A stretch of 25,273 bases of DNA from JACRBK01 sp964427955. Its GTDB lineage: Bacteria; Chloroflexota; Anaerolineae; Aggregatilineales; Aggregatilineaceae. This document shows, in pieces, positions 1-9,581 of this stretch. The stretch spans positions 1 through 25,273 of the forward strand of contig CAYRWY010000031.1 of assembly GCA_964427955.1 (NCBI GenBank), written 5' to 3'. The position numbers and the translations under genes are program-made. The first letter of the stretch is position 1; every line of letters starts with the position of its first letter. Under the pieces are notes generated by a model. The model saw only the letters and a list, made by a program, of their open reading frames with translations. It was not told the origin of the DNA and ran no database searches.

Positions 1-342
1 GCCGCCGCCGATGCTGCCGCGCGGGCGTCGCTGGCCGATCTGCCCGCCCTGCGGGTGAACGTCGAGCGCCTGACTGCCGAGCGGGAGCGGCTGGAGCGCG
101 AGCTGGCGGGTTTCTCCTTCCTCAAGCCCTATCCCAGCCGGACCAACTTCGTCCTGTGCGGCGTGGAGGGGATCACCGCGCGGCAACTGCGGCAGGCGTT
201 GGCCGCCGAAGGGGTCATCGTCCGCTATTATAACAAGCCGGATATGCAAAATTTCGTGCGCATCAGCGCCGGGACGCCGGACCAGACCGATAGGCTGCTG
301 GCGGCATTGCGCCAGATCGGAGCCACCAATGGGCGAGCGTAA
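1..342 (+). CDS. hisC: Histidinol-phosphate aminotransferase, C-terminal part
   Basis: This frame is open from the first base of the window and ends at 342, so only the last 113 residues of the protein are present. The enzyme is a PLP-dependent class I/II aminotransferase that makes histidinol phosphate from imidazole-acetol phosphate and glutamate in the cytoplasm. The visible part is the small C-terminal domain. It has a PSRTNFVL strand and a terminal VRISAGTPDQTDRLLAAL segment, whose Arg belongs to the family's substrate-phosphate/carboxylate-binding end. The PLP lysine lies upstream and is not seen. The stop overlaps the hisB start by 14 nt, as expected in a compact his operon. The family assignment rests on these motifs and on the genes that follow. 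A related class I aminotransferase is possible in principle but unlikely in this context. Confidence 0.88.
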   Translation, partial: AAADAAARASLADLPALRVNVERLTAERERLERELAGFSFLKPYPSRTNFVLCGVEGITARQLRQALAAEGVIVRYYNKPDMQNFVRISAGTPDQTDRLLAALRQIGATNGRA

Positions 343-925
343 AGCCGTTATCAACCGCCGTACCAACGAGACCCAGATCGAGCTAACGCTGGACCTGGAC
401 GGCACCGGAGTTGCCGACATCAGCACCGGGATCGGCTTCTACGATCACATGCTGCATCACGTCGCGCATCACGGCCTGTTCGATCTGGCGATCAAGGCCA
501 CCGGCGATCTGCACGTCGATGCGCACCACACCCTCGAGGACGTGGCGATCTGCCTGGGCCGCGCGCTGGACGAGGCGCTGGGAGATCGTAAGGGTATCGC
601 GCGTATGGGATCGGCCTACGTGCCGATGGATGAGGCCCTGGCGCGGGTGGTCGTAGACCTCAGCGGGCGACCCTATCCCGTGATCCAGGCGGAATTCGAC
701 ACCGCACAGATCGGGGAAATGCCGACCTCGCTGATCGCGCATGTGTTGGAAAGTATCGCCTTCAACGCGAAGATGAATCTGCACGCCGCCGTACTCTATG
801 GCCGTGACGATCACCACAAGGCCGAGGCGCTGTTCAAGGCGCTGGGGCGGGCGCTGTCCGTCGCGGTGGCCGTCGATCCCCGGCGTGGGGGCGTACCGAG
901 CACAAAAGGGACGTTGACCGGATGA
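329..925 (+). CDS. hisB: Imidazoleglycerol-phosphate dehydratase
   Basis: This 198-residue protein has the monofunctional HisB length, with no fused histidinol phosphatase domain. It dehydrates imidazole glycerol phosphate to imidazole-acetol phosphate, using two metal ions per site. The family's His-rich metal motifs are visible: FYDHMLHHVAHHG near residues 37-49 and DAHHTLED near 64-71 in the first half, then the repeat HVLESIAFNAKMNLH and GRDDHHKAEALFKALGRAL in the second half. The C-terminus has the usual PSTKGTL ending. The start overlaps hisC by 14 nt and the stop overlaps hisH by 4 nt, so translational coupling is likely. Nothing unusual is seen, and the call is secure from motifs and operon context. 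Confidence 0.96.
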   Translation: MGERKAVINRRTNETQIELTLDLDGTGVADISTGIGFYDHMLHHVAHHGLFDLAIKATGDLHVDAHHTLEDVAICLGRALDEALGDRKGIARMGSAYVPMDEALARVVVDLSGRPYPVIQAEFDTAQIGEMPTSLIAHVLESIAFNAKMNLHAAVLYGRDDHHKAEALFKALGRALSVAVAVDPRRGGVPSTKGTLTG

Positions 926-1530
926 TCGCCATCGTCGATTATGGAGCCGGAAATCTGCGCAGCGTGCGCAATACGCTGACCTTCCTGGGCGCGCAGGTCG
1001 TCACCGCCAGCACGCCCGACCAACTGGCCGGGGCGGATAAGATCGTGCTGCCGGGCGTGGGAGCCTTTGGCGCGGGGATGAACGCCCTGCGCGCGGCGGG
1101 CTTCGAGGAACCGCTCAAGCAGGCCGTCGCGGCGGGCATTCCCCTGATCGGCATCTGCCTGGGGATGCAGTATTTGTTCGAGTCCAGCGACGAAATGGGG
1201 CTGCATCGCGGGCTGGGGCTGCTGCCGGGGCGCGTCACCCGCTTCCCGTCGGATGGTCCGAAAGTGCCGCATATCGGCTGGAACCAACTGCACGTCCGCC
1301 GCCCGGACGGTCTGCTGGCCGGGGTCGAGAGCGGCGCGTATGCCTACTTCGTCCACTCTTACTACGTCGAAGGGGCCGATCCGGGCGACGTGCTGGCGAC
1401 GACCGACTACGGGATCGACTTCCCCTCGGTCGTCGGGCGCGGCAGGCTGCTCGGCATCCAGCCGCATCCCGAAAAAAGCCAGGTCGTCGGGCAGCGCATC
1501 CTGAAAAACTTCATGGAGCTGCCCTCATGA
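922..1530 (+). CDS. hisH: Imidazole glycerol phosphate synthase, glutaminase subunit
   Basis: This 202-residue class I glutamine amidotransferase hydrolyses glutamine and channels ammonia to HisF, which makes imidazole glycerol phosphate and AICAR. The catalytic triad is visible: the nucleophile Cys79 in GICLGMQ, and His182 and Glu184 in GIQPHPEKS. The N-terminal MIAIVDYGAGNL and the oxyanion-strand LPGVGAFG are typical of HisH. The start overlaps hisB by 4 nt and the stop overlaps hisA by 4 nt (ATGA). Its synthase partner HisF is encoded about 2.8 kb downstream instead of next door, because hisA and the inserted ATPase/DUF4276 pair lie between them. Confidence 0.96.
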   Translation: MIAIVDYGAGNLRSVRNTLTFLGAQVVTASTPDQLAGADKIVLPGVGAFGAGMNALRAAGFEEPLKQAVAAGIPLIGICLGMQYLFESSDEMGLHRGLGLLPGRVTRFPSDGPKVPHIGWNQLHVRRPDGLLAGVESGAYAYFVHSYYVEGADPGDVLATTDYGIDFPSVVGRGRLLGIQPHPEKSQVVGQRILKNFMELPS

Positions 1531-2258
1531 TCGTGTATCCGGCCATCGATCTGCGGCATGGGCGCGTGGTGCGGCTGGTCTACGGCGATCCCACGCGCGA
1601 AACGGTGCACAGCGACGATCCGCTGGCGACGGCGCAACGCTGGAAAGCCGCTGGGGCGGCCTGGCTGCACGTCGTCAACCTGGACGGCGCGTTAGGGGAA
1701 GCGACCCTGGCGCTGGACACGCTGCGCACGCTGGCCGGGGCCGGACTCCCGGTCCAGTTCGGCGGCGGGCTGCGCACCCTGGACGACGTGCAGACCGTGC
1801 TCGATACCGGCGCGGCGCGAGCCATTCTGGGCACGATGGCAGTCCAGTCGCCGGAACTGGCGGGCGCGGCGGTCGAGCGTTTCGGCGTGGAGCGGATCGC
1901 CGTCGCGCTGGATGCGAAGGGCGATCAGGTGGCGACACACGGCTGGCAGCAGGTCAGCGCGTGGACGCCGGTCGAATTGGGGAAACGCTTCGCGGCGCTG
2001 GGCGTGCGCCATGCCCTCTATACCGACGTCTCCCGCGATGGCGACCTCTCCGGTGTGAACGTCGCCGCGACGGCGACCCTGGCCCGCGAGACCGGCCTGG
2101 CCGTGATCGCCTCCGGCGGTGTCGCCTCCCTGGACGACGTGCGCGCCCTGCGCGAGACCGGCCTGATCGCGGGCGTGATCATCGGCAAGGCGCTGTACTC
2201 CGGCGCGTTCACGCTGGAAGCGGCAATTCGGGTTGCGACAGGTGGTCAGGCCGAATGA
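1527..2258 (+). CDS. hisA: ProFAR isomerase (HisA)
   Basis: This is a 243-residue (beta/alpha)8-barrel enzyme that isomerises ProFAR to PRFAR by an Amadori rearrangement. The catalytic acids Asp8 (YPAIDLRHGRVVRL) and Asp129 (VALDAKGDQVATHGW) are visible. So are the two half-barrel phosphate-binding loops, GGGLRT near residue 80 and ASGGVAS near 199. It is distinguished from HisF by the DLRHGRVVRL motif and by the ATHGW segment. It overlaps hisH by 4 nt. Downstream the tight packing stops: a 46-nt spacer follows and base composition drops sharply where the inserted cassette begins. A 15-16 nt direct repeat inside the gene encodes the repeated RETGL turns and is probably incidental. Confidence 0.95.
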   Translation: MIVYPAIDLRHGRVVRLVYGDPTRETVHSDDPLATAQRWKAAGAAWLHVVNLDGALGEATLALDTLRTLAGAGLPVQFGGGLRTLDDVQTVLDTGAARAILGTMAVQSPELAGAAVERFGVERIAVALDAKGDQVATHGWQQVSAWTPVELGKRFAALGVRHALYTDVSRDGDLSGVNVAATATLARETGLAVIASGGVASLDDVRALRETGLIAGVIIGKALYSGAFTLEAAIRVATGGQAE

Positions 2259-2271
2259 AATGGCGTATGAT
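2243..2271 (+). promoter_or_regulatory. Possible promoter for the inserted ATPase/DUF4276 pair
   Basis: TGGTCA at 2243-2248 (4 of 6 match to TTGACA) is followed after 17 nt by TATGAT at 2266-2271 (5 of 6 match to TATAAT). A transcript would start near 2278, giving a leader of about 27 nt to the ATG at 2305. The -35 lies in the end of hisA and the -10 in insert-specific sequence. Read-through from the his operon is the alternative, and both may operate. Confidence 0.35.
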
Positions 2272-4349
2272 GTTTATCAGTGGACTACTTGAGAGGAGAT
2301 GACTATGCCTCAGATCAAAGCACTAACGTTGATTAATTACAAGAGCCTCCGAAATGTTGAGATTGAACTAAGTCCTTTGAATATTTTGATCGGTAAAAAT
2401 GGGGCAGGTAAGTCAAATCTGATCAGTTTTTTTCGCTTATTGTGTGAAGCCGCCAATGAACACCTTGCGGACAGCCTGCGAGGCATGGGTGGATTCAACG
2501 AAATACGGTGGCGTAGAAGCAACGAACGCGATTCGGTTGAATGGGAATTGGCTTTGAAAAATCTAAAACAGGTTGATCACCCAATCTATTATAGTGGTCA
2601 ACTTACTGGTCGAGGAACTAGCTTCTCCGTGGGATTGGAAGAAGTTTCGCGCGACCCATATCCGGGTTATCAGGATAGATATCGATTTTTGAGCGTATCT
2701 GATGGACGTATACGCTTCCTCGCCGCTAAAACCGGTGACATTGAAAATGAGATGGAGAGTGAAACTGATTACAAGGAATACAACTATAAAGATCAAGAAC
2801 TCGTGGTTGCTCAGGTCCGTGACCCTGTGCGCTATCCACTGTTAGATGAAATACGTCATTCGTTAAGTGATTGGATGGTATTCCGGGGTTTCGGTGAAAA
2901 TGCTCTTCAAAATATCTACAAGTCTCAAGCTCTCGAAGCATCAGATCCTCTGCGTTTAGATCCCCAGGGACTAAATCTTGTCTCTGTCCTACACAGCTTG
3001 GCAAACGAAGCACAGTATAGTTCAGCTTATGCTGCTCTTATAGACATACTTGAAGAAGCTTTTCCCGACTTCCAAAAACTTGATTTGAAGATTGTAGCAA
3101 CTGGAATGGTAGAACTCCATTGGCGCAGCCGAGATTTTCCTAATAAGCCTGCTTTTCCTGCCCGGTCTGTATCTGATGGCATGTTGCGTTTTATAGGTCT
3201 GGCAACACTGTTACTATTGCCCGATCCACCACCATTAGTTGTCATTGACGAACCTGAGATTGGGCTGCATCCAGAGCTGATTCCGCTGTTGGCTGGATTA
3301 CTAAAACAAGCATCTGAGCGGACTCAAATTATTGTAACAACCCATTCTCCTGCGCTTTTGAGTAGTGAGGATATCGAACTTTCGGATATTGTTCTGGTAG
3401 AACGTAAAAACGGCGAAACTATCATGGAGCGCGCCGACTCCCGTGCCAATCTGGACAGATGGCTTGAGCGATATACTCTGGGGCAATTGTGGACAATGGG
3501 CAAGTTAGAGGGATAACGCAATGCGCCTGGTTATCCTTTGCGAGGGAGACACTGAAAAACGAGTCCTCAAAGAGTTTCTAGCTCCTTACTGTTCAACGTT
3601 CAGCCGGATCGACGTTCTCAACAGCCGAGGGTCTGGTAACTTAAAGCAAGCATTCTACCCGCTCGCTGAACTTGAATTGGACGATGATCCTGATGCAGTT
3701 GTTTTTTGTCTTATCGACCTGTTGGAAGTCCCATATTCCTTCCCCACAGAAACAAACAACTCTCCTGATCCTAATCATGCTAAGTTCATGTTCATCCAGG
3801 GCATTATGCGGCACCGGGTTAAAGAGTCGGTTCGTGAGCGTTTTTTCGTTTTTCCGGTGGTGATGGAATTGGAGACTTGGCTTCTGGCAGATGACCAGGC
3901 GCTTATGACCTATTTCCATCCACCCGCCTCGGCACACAATATCCGTTACTACGAACCAGAAAGTATATCTAGACCTTCCGATGAGTTAAGCAACTTGGTC
4001 CGGCGTTTTCGGACCAAAGAAGACGGATATAAGAAAACAACGCACGGCCCGAATATCTTCAGAGTGGCAAGCGCCCAGCGTGTTTATGCTGACAATTGTC
4101 CTCACTTCAAGCTTCTGATTGATCAGCTACAACGGGTACAAGGCTTAAAAACAGACGAATCACCACCCGTTTTGATCCCTCATCATGAGTTATATCAAAA
4201 ATTAGAAGACATAGAAGAACAATACAATTCGCTCTGGGAGAAGATTGAGGAGCAGGGTGATCTCACCGATCAAGATTGTGTTCAAATCGATTTTCTTGAA
4301 AGAGAAAAGGAACGCATTGCTGCTGAAATTGTGCGAGAGTATTCCGAAT
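2257..4349 (+). other. AT-rich two-gene insert splitting the his operon
   Basis: Base composition changes abruptly between hisA and hisF. One 60-nt line inside the insert (2341-2400) has 20 G/C, while a line in hisF (4741-4800) has 40 G/C. The segment carries exactly two complete co-directional genes and no recombinase or transposase. CCGAAT occurs at both ends (2251-2256 and 4344-4349). Collapsing one copy would give hisA ending in Gly-Gln-Ala-Glu-TAA, followed directly by the hisF ribosome-binding site. This suggests a horizontally acquired cassette placed so that hisF can still be transcribed. The boundaries are inferred; only the composition shift and the repeats are directly seen. Confidence 0.6.
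2305..3516 (+). CDS. AAA_21/OLD-like ATPase of a putative defence pair
   Basis: This 403-residue protein is an SMC/ABC-like ATPase of the AAA_21 (AAA15) type. Walker A is GKNGAGKS (30-37). A signature-like SDGMLRF lies near 290, Walker B with catalytic Glu in VVIDEPEIGLHP near 310-322, and the switch His in VTTHSPALLS near 345. The middle is charged and unmatched. Such ATPases pair with TOPRIM-like nucleases in OLD, Gabija, AbiL and PARIS systems, where they sense phage and control the effector. That role is inferred here. The start at 2305 is preferred over the ATG at 2299 because AGGAG (2294-2298) then has 6-nt spacing. The gene is 4 nt from the DUF4276 gene, so the two form one unit. Codon use is AT-richer than in the flanking his genes. 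No C-terminal TOPRIM domain is fused, unlike OLD or GajA. Confidence 0.85.
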   Translation: MPQIKALTLINYKSLRNVEIELSPLNILIGKNGAGKSNLISFFRLLCEAANEHLADSLRGMGGFNEIRWRRSNERDSVEWELALKNLKQVDHPIYYSGQLTGRGTSFSVGLEEVSRDPYPGYQDRYRFLSVSDGRIRFLAAKTGDIENEMESETDYKEYNYKDQELVVAQVRDPVRYPLLDEIRHSLSDWMVFRGFGENALQNIYKSQALEASDPLRLDPQGLNLVSVLHSLANEAQYSSAYAALIDILEEAFPDFQKLDLKIVATGMVELHWRSRDFPNKPAFPARSVSDGMLRFIGLATLLLLPDPPPLVVIDEPEIGLHPELIPLLAGLLKQASERTQIIVTTHSPALLSSEDIELSDIVLVERKNGETIMERADSRANLDRWLERYTLGQLWTMGKLEG

Positions 4350-4351
4350 AA
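3521..4351 (+). CDS. DUF4276 (TOPRIM/RloB-like) family protein
   Basis: This 276-residue protein resembles DUF4276 proteins, which are related to RloB and TOPRIM nucleases. The N-terminal LCEGDTEKRVLKEFL has the candidate catalytic Glu8. VVFCLIDLLE carries Asp66, and the family hallmark FPVVMELETWLLAD lies at 111-124. The canonical TOPRIM DxD is only partly present here (Asp66-Leu-Leu-Glu69), so metal binding may differ. A charged, probably coiled-coil C-terminus spans about 225-276. By analogy with AbiLii and AriB it may be the toxic effector released by the upstream ATPase when phage infects. That is inference. It starts 4 nt after the ATPase stop, with AGAGGG upstream. Its TAA touches the hisF Shine-Dalgarno. 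Composition matches the ATPase gene, not the his genes. Confidence 0.78.
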   Translation: MRLVILCEGDTEKRVLKEFLAPYCSTFSRIDVLNSRGSGNLKQAFYPLAELELDDDPDAVVFCLIDLLEVPYSFPTETNNSPDPNHAKFMFIQGIMRHRVKESVRERFFVFPVVMELETWLLADDQALMTYFHPPASAHNIRYYEPESISRPSDELSNLVRRFRTKEDGYKKTTHGPNIFRVASAQRVYADNCPHFKLLIDQLQRVQGLKTDESPPVLIPHHELYQKLEDIEEQYNSLWEKIEEQGDLTDQDCVQIDFLEREKERIAAEIVREYSE

Positions 4352-4362
4352 AGGAGAAAACC

Positions 4363-5136
4363 TTGCTCGCCAAACGCATTATCCCCTGCCTGGACGTCGC
4401 CAACGGGCGCGTCGTGAAGGGCATCAACTTCGTCAACCTGCGCGACGCGGGTGATCCGGTCGAGCAGGCGGTGATCTACGACCGCGAAGGCGCGGATGAG
4501 CTGGTCTTCCTGGACATCACCGCCACGCACGAGGGCCGCGAGACCATGCTCGATGTGGTGCGGCGCGTGGCCGACGCCATCTTCATCCCCTTCTGCGTGG
4601 GCGGCGGGCTGCGCACGGTGGACGACATGCGCGCCACGCTGCTGGCCGGGGCGGACAAGATCGGGATCAACAGCGCCGCCGTCCGCACGCCCGGCCTGAT
4701 CACGCAGGGCGCGGAACGCTTCGGATCGCAGTGCATCGTCGTCGCCATCGACGCGCGCTGGAACGGGACGAATTACGAGGTGTTCGTCAGCGGCGGTCGC
4801 ATCCCGACCGGGATCGACGCGATCCAGTGGGCGCGCGAGGTCGAGGCGCGCGGCGCGGGCGAAATCCTGCTGACCAGCATGGATCGCGACGGCACGCAGG
4901 ACGGCTACGAAATTAAGCTGACCAAGGCGATCAGCGAAGCCGTCAGCATCCCGGTGATCGCGTCCGGCGGCGCGGGGAAGCTCGACCACTTCCGCGAGGC
5001 GCTCACCGCTGGCAAAGCCAACGCGGCGTTAGCGGCCAGCCTGTTCCACTACCAGCAGTTGAGCATCGGCCAGGTGAAAACCTACCTGCACGAGCAGGGC
5101 ATCCCGGTGCGGATGGTCGAGGCGCAGCATGGCTGA
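4363..5136 (+). CDS. hisF: Imidazole glycerol phosphate synthase, cyclase subunit
   Basis: This 257-residue (beta/alpha)8 barrel is the cyclase half of the HisH-HisF complex and converts PRFAR plus ammonia to imidazole glycerol phosphate and AICAR. Catalytic Asp11 (RIIPCLDVANGRVVKG) and Asp130 (VVAIDARWNG) are present, with the phosphate loops GGGLRT near 81-85 and ASGGAGK. The start is TTG at 4363, set by AAGGAG at 4351-4356 with 6-nt spacing; no in-frame ATG would leave the N-terminal barrel strand intact. The Shine-Dalgarno abuts the stop of the DUF4276 gene, so translation may be coupled to the insert. The stop overlaps hisI by 8 nt. GC content returns to the high level of hisA immediately at the start codon. 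Confidence 0.96.
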   Translation: MLAKRIIPCLDVANGRVVKGINFVNLRDAGDPVEQAVIYDREGADELVFLDITATHEGRETMLDVVRRVADAIFIPFCVGGGLRTVDDMRATLLAGADKIGINSAAVRTPGLITQGAERFGSQCIVVAIDARWNGTNYEVFVSGGRIPTGIDAIQWAREVEARGAGEILLTSMDRDGTQDGYEIKLTKAISEAVSIPVIASGGAGKLDHFREALTAGKANAALAASLFHYQQLSIGQVKTYLHEQGIPVRMVEAQHG

Positions 5137-5470
5137 TCTGGACCGGGTGCTGGCGCAGTTGAAATGGGATGCGAACGGCCTGATCCCGGTGGTGGTGCAG
5201 GACGCGCAAACCCTGGCCGTGCTGATGGTCGCCTGGGCCAATGCCGAGGCGGTGCGGCGGACGGTCGAAACCGGCGAGACGCACTTTTGGAGCCGGAGCC
5301 GGGGCGAGTTGTGGCACAAAGGCGCGACCAGCGGCAACATCCAGGCGGTGACGGCGATCCGCGTGGACTGCGACGCCGATACGCTGCTGGTCCAGGTCAA
5401 CCCGGCGGGACCGGCCTGCCATACCGGGGCGGTAAGCTGTTTTTTTCGCACGTGGGAGGAACTCGAATGA
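5129..5470 (+). CDS. hisI: Phosphoribosyl-AMP cyclohydrolase
   Basis: This 113-residue cytoplasmic enzyme opens the adenine ring of phosphoribosyl-AMP to give ProFAR. The metal-binding DCDAD motif near residues 85-89, the ETHFWSRSRGELWHKG segment and the Cys-containing GPACHTGAVSCFF end are all typical of HisI. The usual MAYMN-type segment reads MVAWANAEA. It overlaps hisF by 8 nt and hisE by 4 nt. HisI and HisE are separate here, unlike the fused HisIE of enterobacteria. Confidence 0.95.
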   Translation: MADLDRVLAQLKWDANGLIPVVVQDAQTLAVLMVAWANAEAVRRTVETGETHFWSRSRGELWHKGATSGNIQAVTAIRVDCDADTLLVQVNPAGPACHTGAVSCFFRTWEELE

Positions 5471-5754
5471 CGGACACATTGGCGCGCGTGTTTGCGACCA
5501 TCGAAGATCGGAAGGCCCATCCCAAGCCCGGCTCGTACACCAACCGGCTGTTCGAGGCGGGGGAAGATGAAATCGTCAAGAAGGTGGGGGAAGAAGCCGT
5601 CGAGGTGATCCTGGCGGTCAAGGGGCAGGGCAACGAGCGGGTGATCTCCGAGCTGGCCGACCTGGCATATCACTGCCTGGTGCTGCTGGCGCAGCGCGGC
5701 CTCACGCCGGACGACGTCGCGGCGGAACTTGACCGGCGGCACAAGCCCGGCTGA
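5467..5754 (+). CDS. hisE: Phosphoribosyl-ATP pyrophosphatase
   Basis: This 95-residue all-alpha MazG-like enzyme removes pyrophosphate from phosphoribosyl-ATP, the second step of histidine synthesis. The signature GSYTNRLFEAGEDEIVKKVGEEAVEVILA contains the metal-binding Glu residues, and SELADLAYHCLVLL supplies the second acidic helix. The ATG overlaps the hisI stop in an ATGA. It is the last his gene in view; no further + strand gene follows it closely, and a hairpin lies 21 nt downstream. The upstream ORF extension is only an alternate frame of hisI. Confidence 0.95.
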   Translation: MTDTLARVFATIEDRKAHPKPGSYTNRLFEAGEDEIVKKVGEEAVEVILAVKGQGNERVISELADLAYHCLVLLAQRGLTPDDVAAELDRRHKPG

Positions 5755-5774
5755 GGCGGGAGCGAGATAAGTGA

Positions 5775-5803
5775 AATCCCCGCCTACCTGCCCGACGGGG
5801 ATT
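5775..5803. terminator. Hairpin between the his operon and the zinc-ribbon gene
   Basis: AATCCCCG (5775-5782) pairs perfectly with CGGGGATT (5796-5803) around a 13-nt loop. It sits between the convergent ends of hisE and the small minus-strand gene, where a two-way terminator is expected. There is no T-tract on either side, so it is either a weak terminator or an mRNA 3-prime stabiliser. Confidence 0.4.
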
Positions 5804-5855
5804 GAAATGTTCGTTATTGGAAAAACGACGGCCCTGCACCACTCGTCAACGCTGC

Positions 5856-6131
5856 TCAGCGTCTACTGCGATGATCGTCGTCGTCCTCGTCCCACTCCTC
5901 GTCATCCCAATTCTCTTCTTCAGGATCGCCATCGGCATAATCCAACGTCGGGGGGCGGAGGTCTACAATTTCGAGCAGGGTATTGCACTCCGGACAGTTG
6001 ACCAGGTCCCACACTTCGGCAGCATCACGCAGATTGACCAGGGCATTACACGATGGGCAGCGCGCCCGCAGCTTATTCTTTGGACTGCGCCCTTCTGACT
6101 TCAGGGTTTCGTCGTTCATCCGGTTACTCAT
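5856..6131 (-). CDS. LysW-like zinc-ribbon small protein with acidic tail
   Basis: The product is about 91 residues from the ATG at 6131; an upstream TTG at 6161 is possible. It has one zinc ribbon, CPSC then CPEC spaced by about 18 residues, followed by a LLEIVDL segment. The layout matches LysW, the small carrier that holds the amino group of 2-aminoadipate or glutamate on its C-terminal Glu during lysine/arginine synthesis. Here the LysW ending EDWGE is absent. Instead a long acidic EEENWDDEEWDEDDDD tail ends in HRSRR, and no lysX/argX-type ligase is nearby. A carrier role is therefore doubtful; a protein-interaction or regulatory zinc ribbon is equally possible. It lies downstream of the PBP gene on the same strand, with its own promoter (6175-6203). 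No good Shine-Dalgarno is seen at either start. Confidence 0.65.
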   Translation of the reverse strand: MSNRMNDETLKSEGRSPKNKLRARCPSCNALVNLRDAAEVWDLVNCPECNTLLEIVDLRPPTLDYADGDPEEENWDDEEWDEDDDDHRSRR

Positions 6132-6174
6132 AGAACTGGTACAATGGCTCCCAAATCTCAACCAACCAACCTGT

Positions 6175-6203
6175 CATATAGCATGAATTTCGCCCGCTGT
6201 CAA
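6175..6203 (-). promoter_or_regulatory. Strong sigma-70-type promoter of the zinc-ribbon gene
   Basis: Read on the minus strand, TTGACA (6203-6198) is followed after exactly 17 nt by TATATG (6180-6175). The predicted start near 6168 gives a leader of about 37 nt to the ATG at 6131. Its presence shows that the small gene can be expressed independently of the upstream PBP. Confidence 0.6.
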
Positions 6204-6236
6204 TTGGGCGGAACAGCTTGCTCAGCAGCCCCTCAA

Positions 6237-9445
<3,209 letters not shown>

Positions 9446-9458
9446 GTCCGTTCTGGAC

Positions 9459-9487
9459 AGAATATGCTAAACTGATGAGTGTTACAA
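9459..9487 (-). promoter_or_regulatory. Probable promoter of the PBP gene
   Basis: On the minus strand TTGTAA (9487-9482) precedes TATTCT (9464-9459) with 17-nt spacing. An overlapping alternative is TTGACC (9493-9488) with TAGCAT after 18 nt. The start codon at 9445 would then be nearly leaderless. A small palindrome, TGTCC-N5-GGACA (9445-9459), overlaps the predicted start site and could be an operator. Confidence 0.45.
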
Positions 9488-9581
9488 GGTCAACCTGGGG
9501 ATCATACATGGTCCAGGCGAGCCAGGCAAATTTGGGCCACATGAGTCACGTTGCGCTGCCATGGGGAGAGGACAGCTCGAC

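Noticed and set aside
2085..2165. 15-16 nt direct repeat within hisA
   Set aside because: It encodes the similar RETGL turns of neighbouring barrel units using the same preferred codons; no sign of a mobile or regulatory repeat.
2257..4351. Insertion sequence or transposon carrying the two-gene insert
   Set aside because: No transposase, integrase or terminal inverted repeats were seen; only a 6-bp repeat flanks it.
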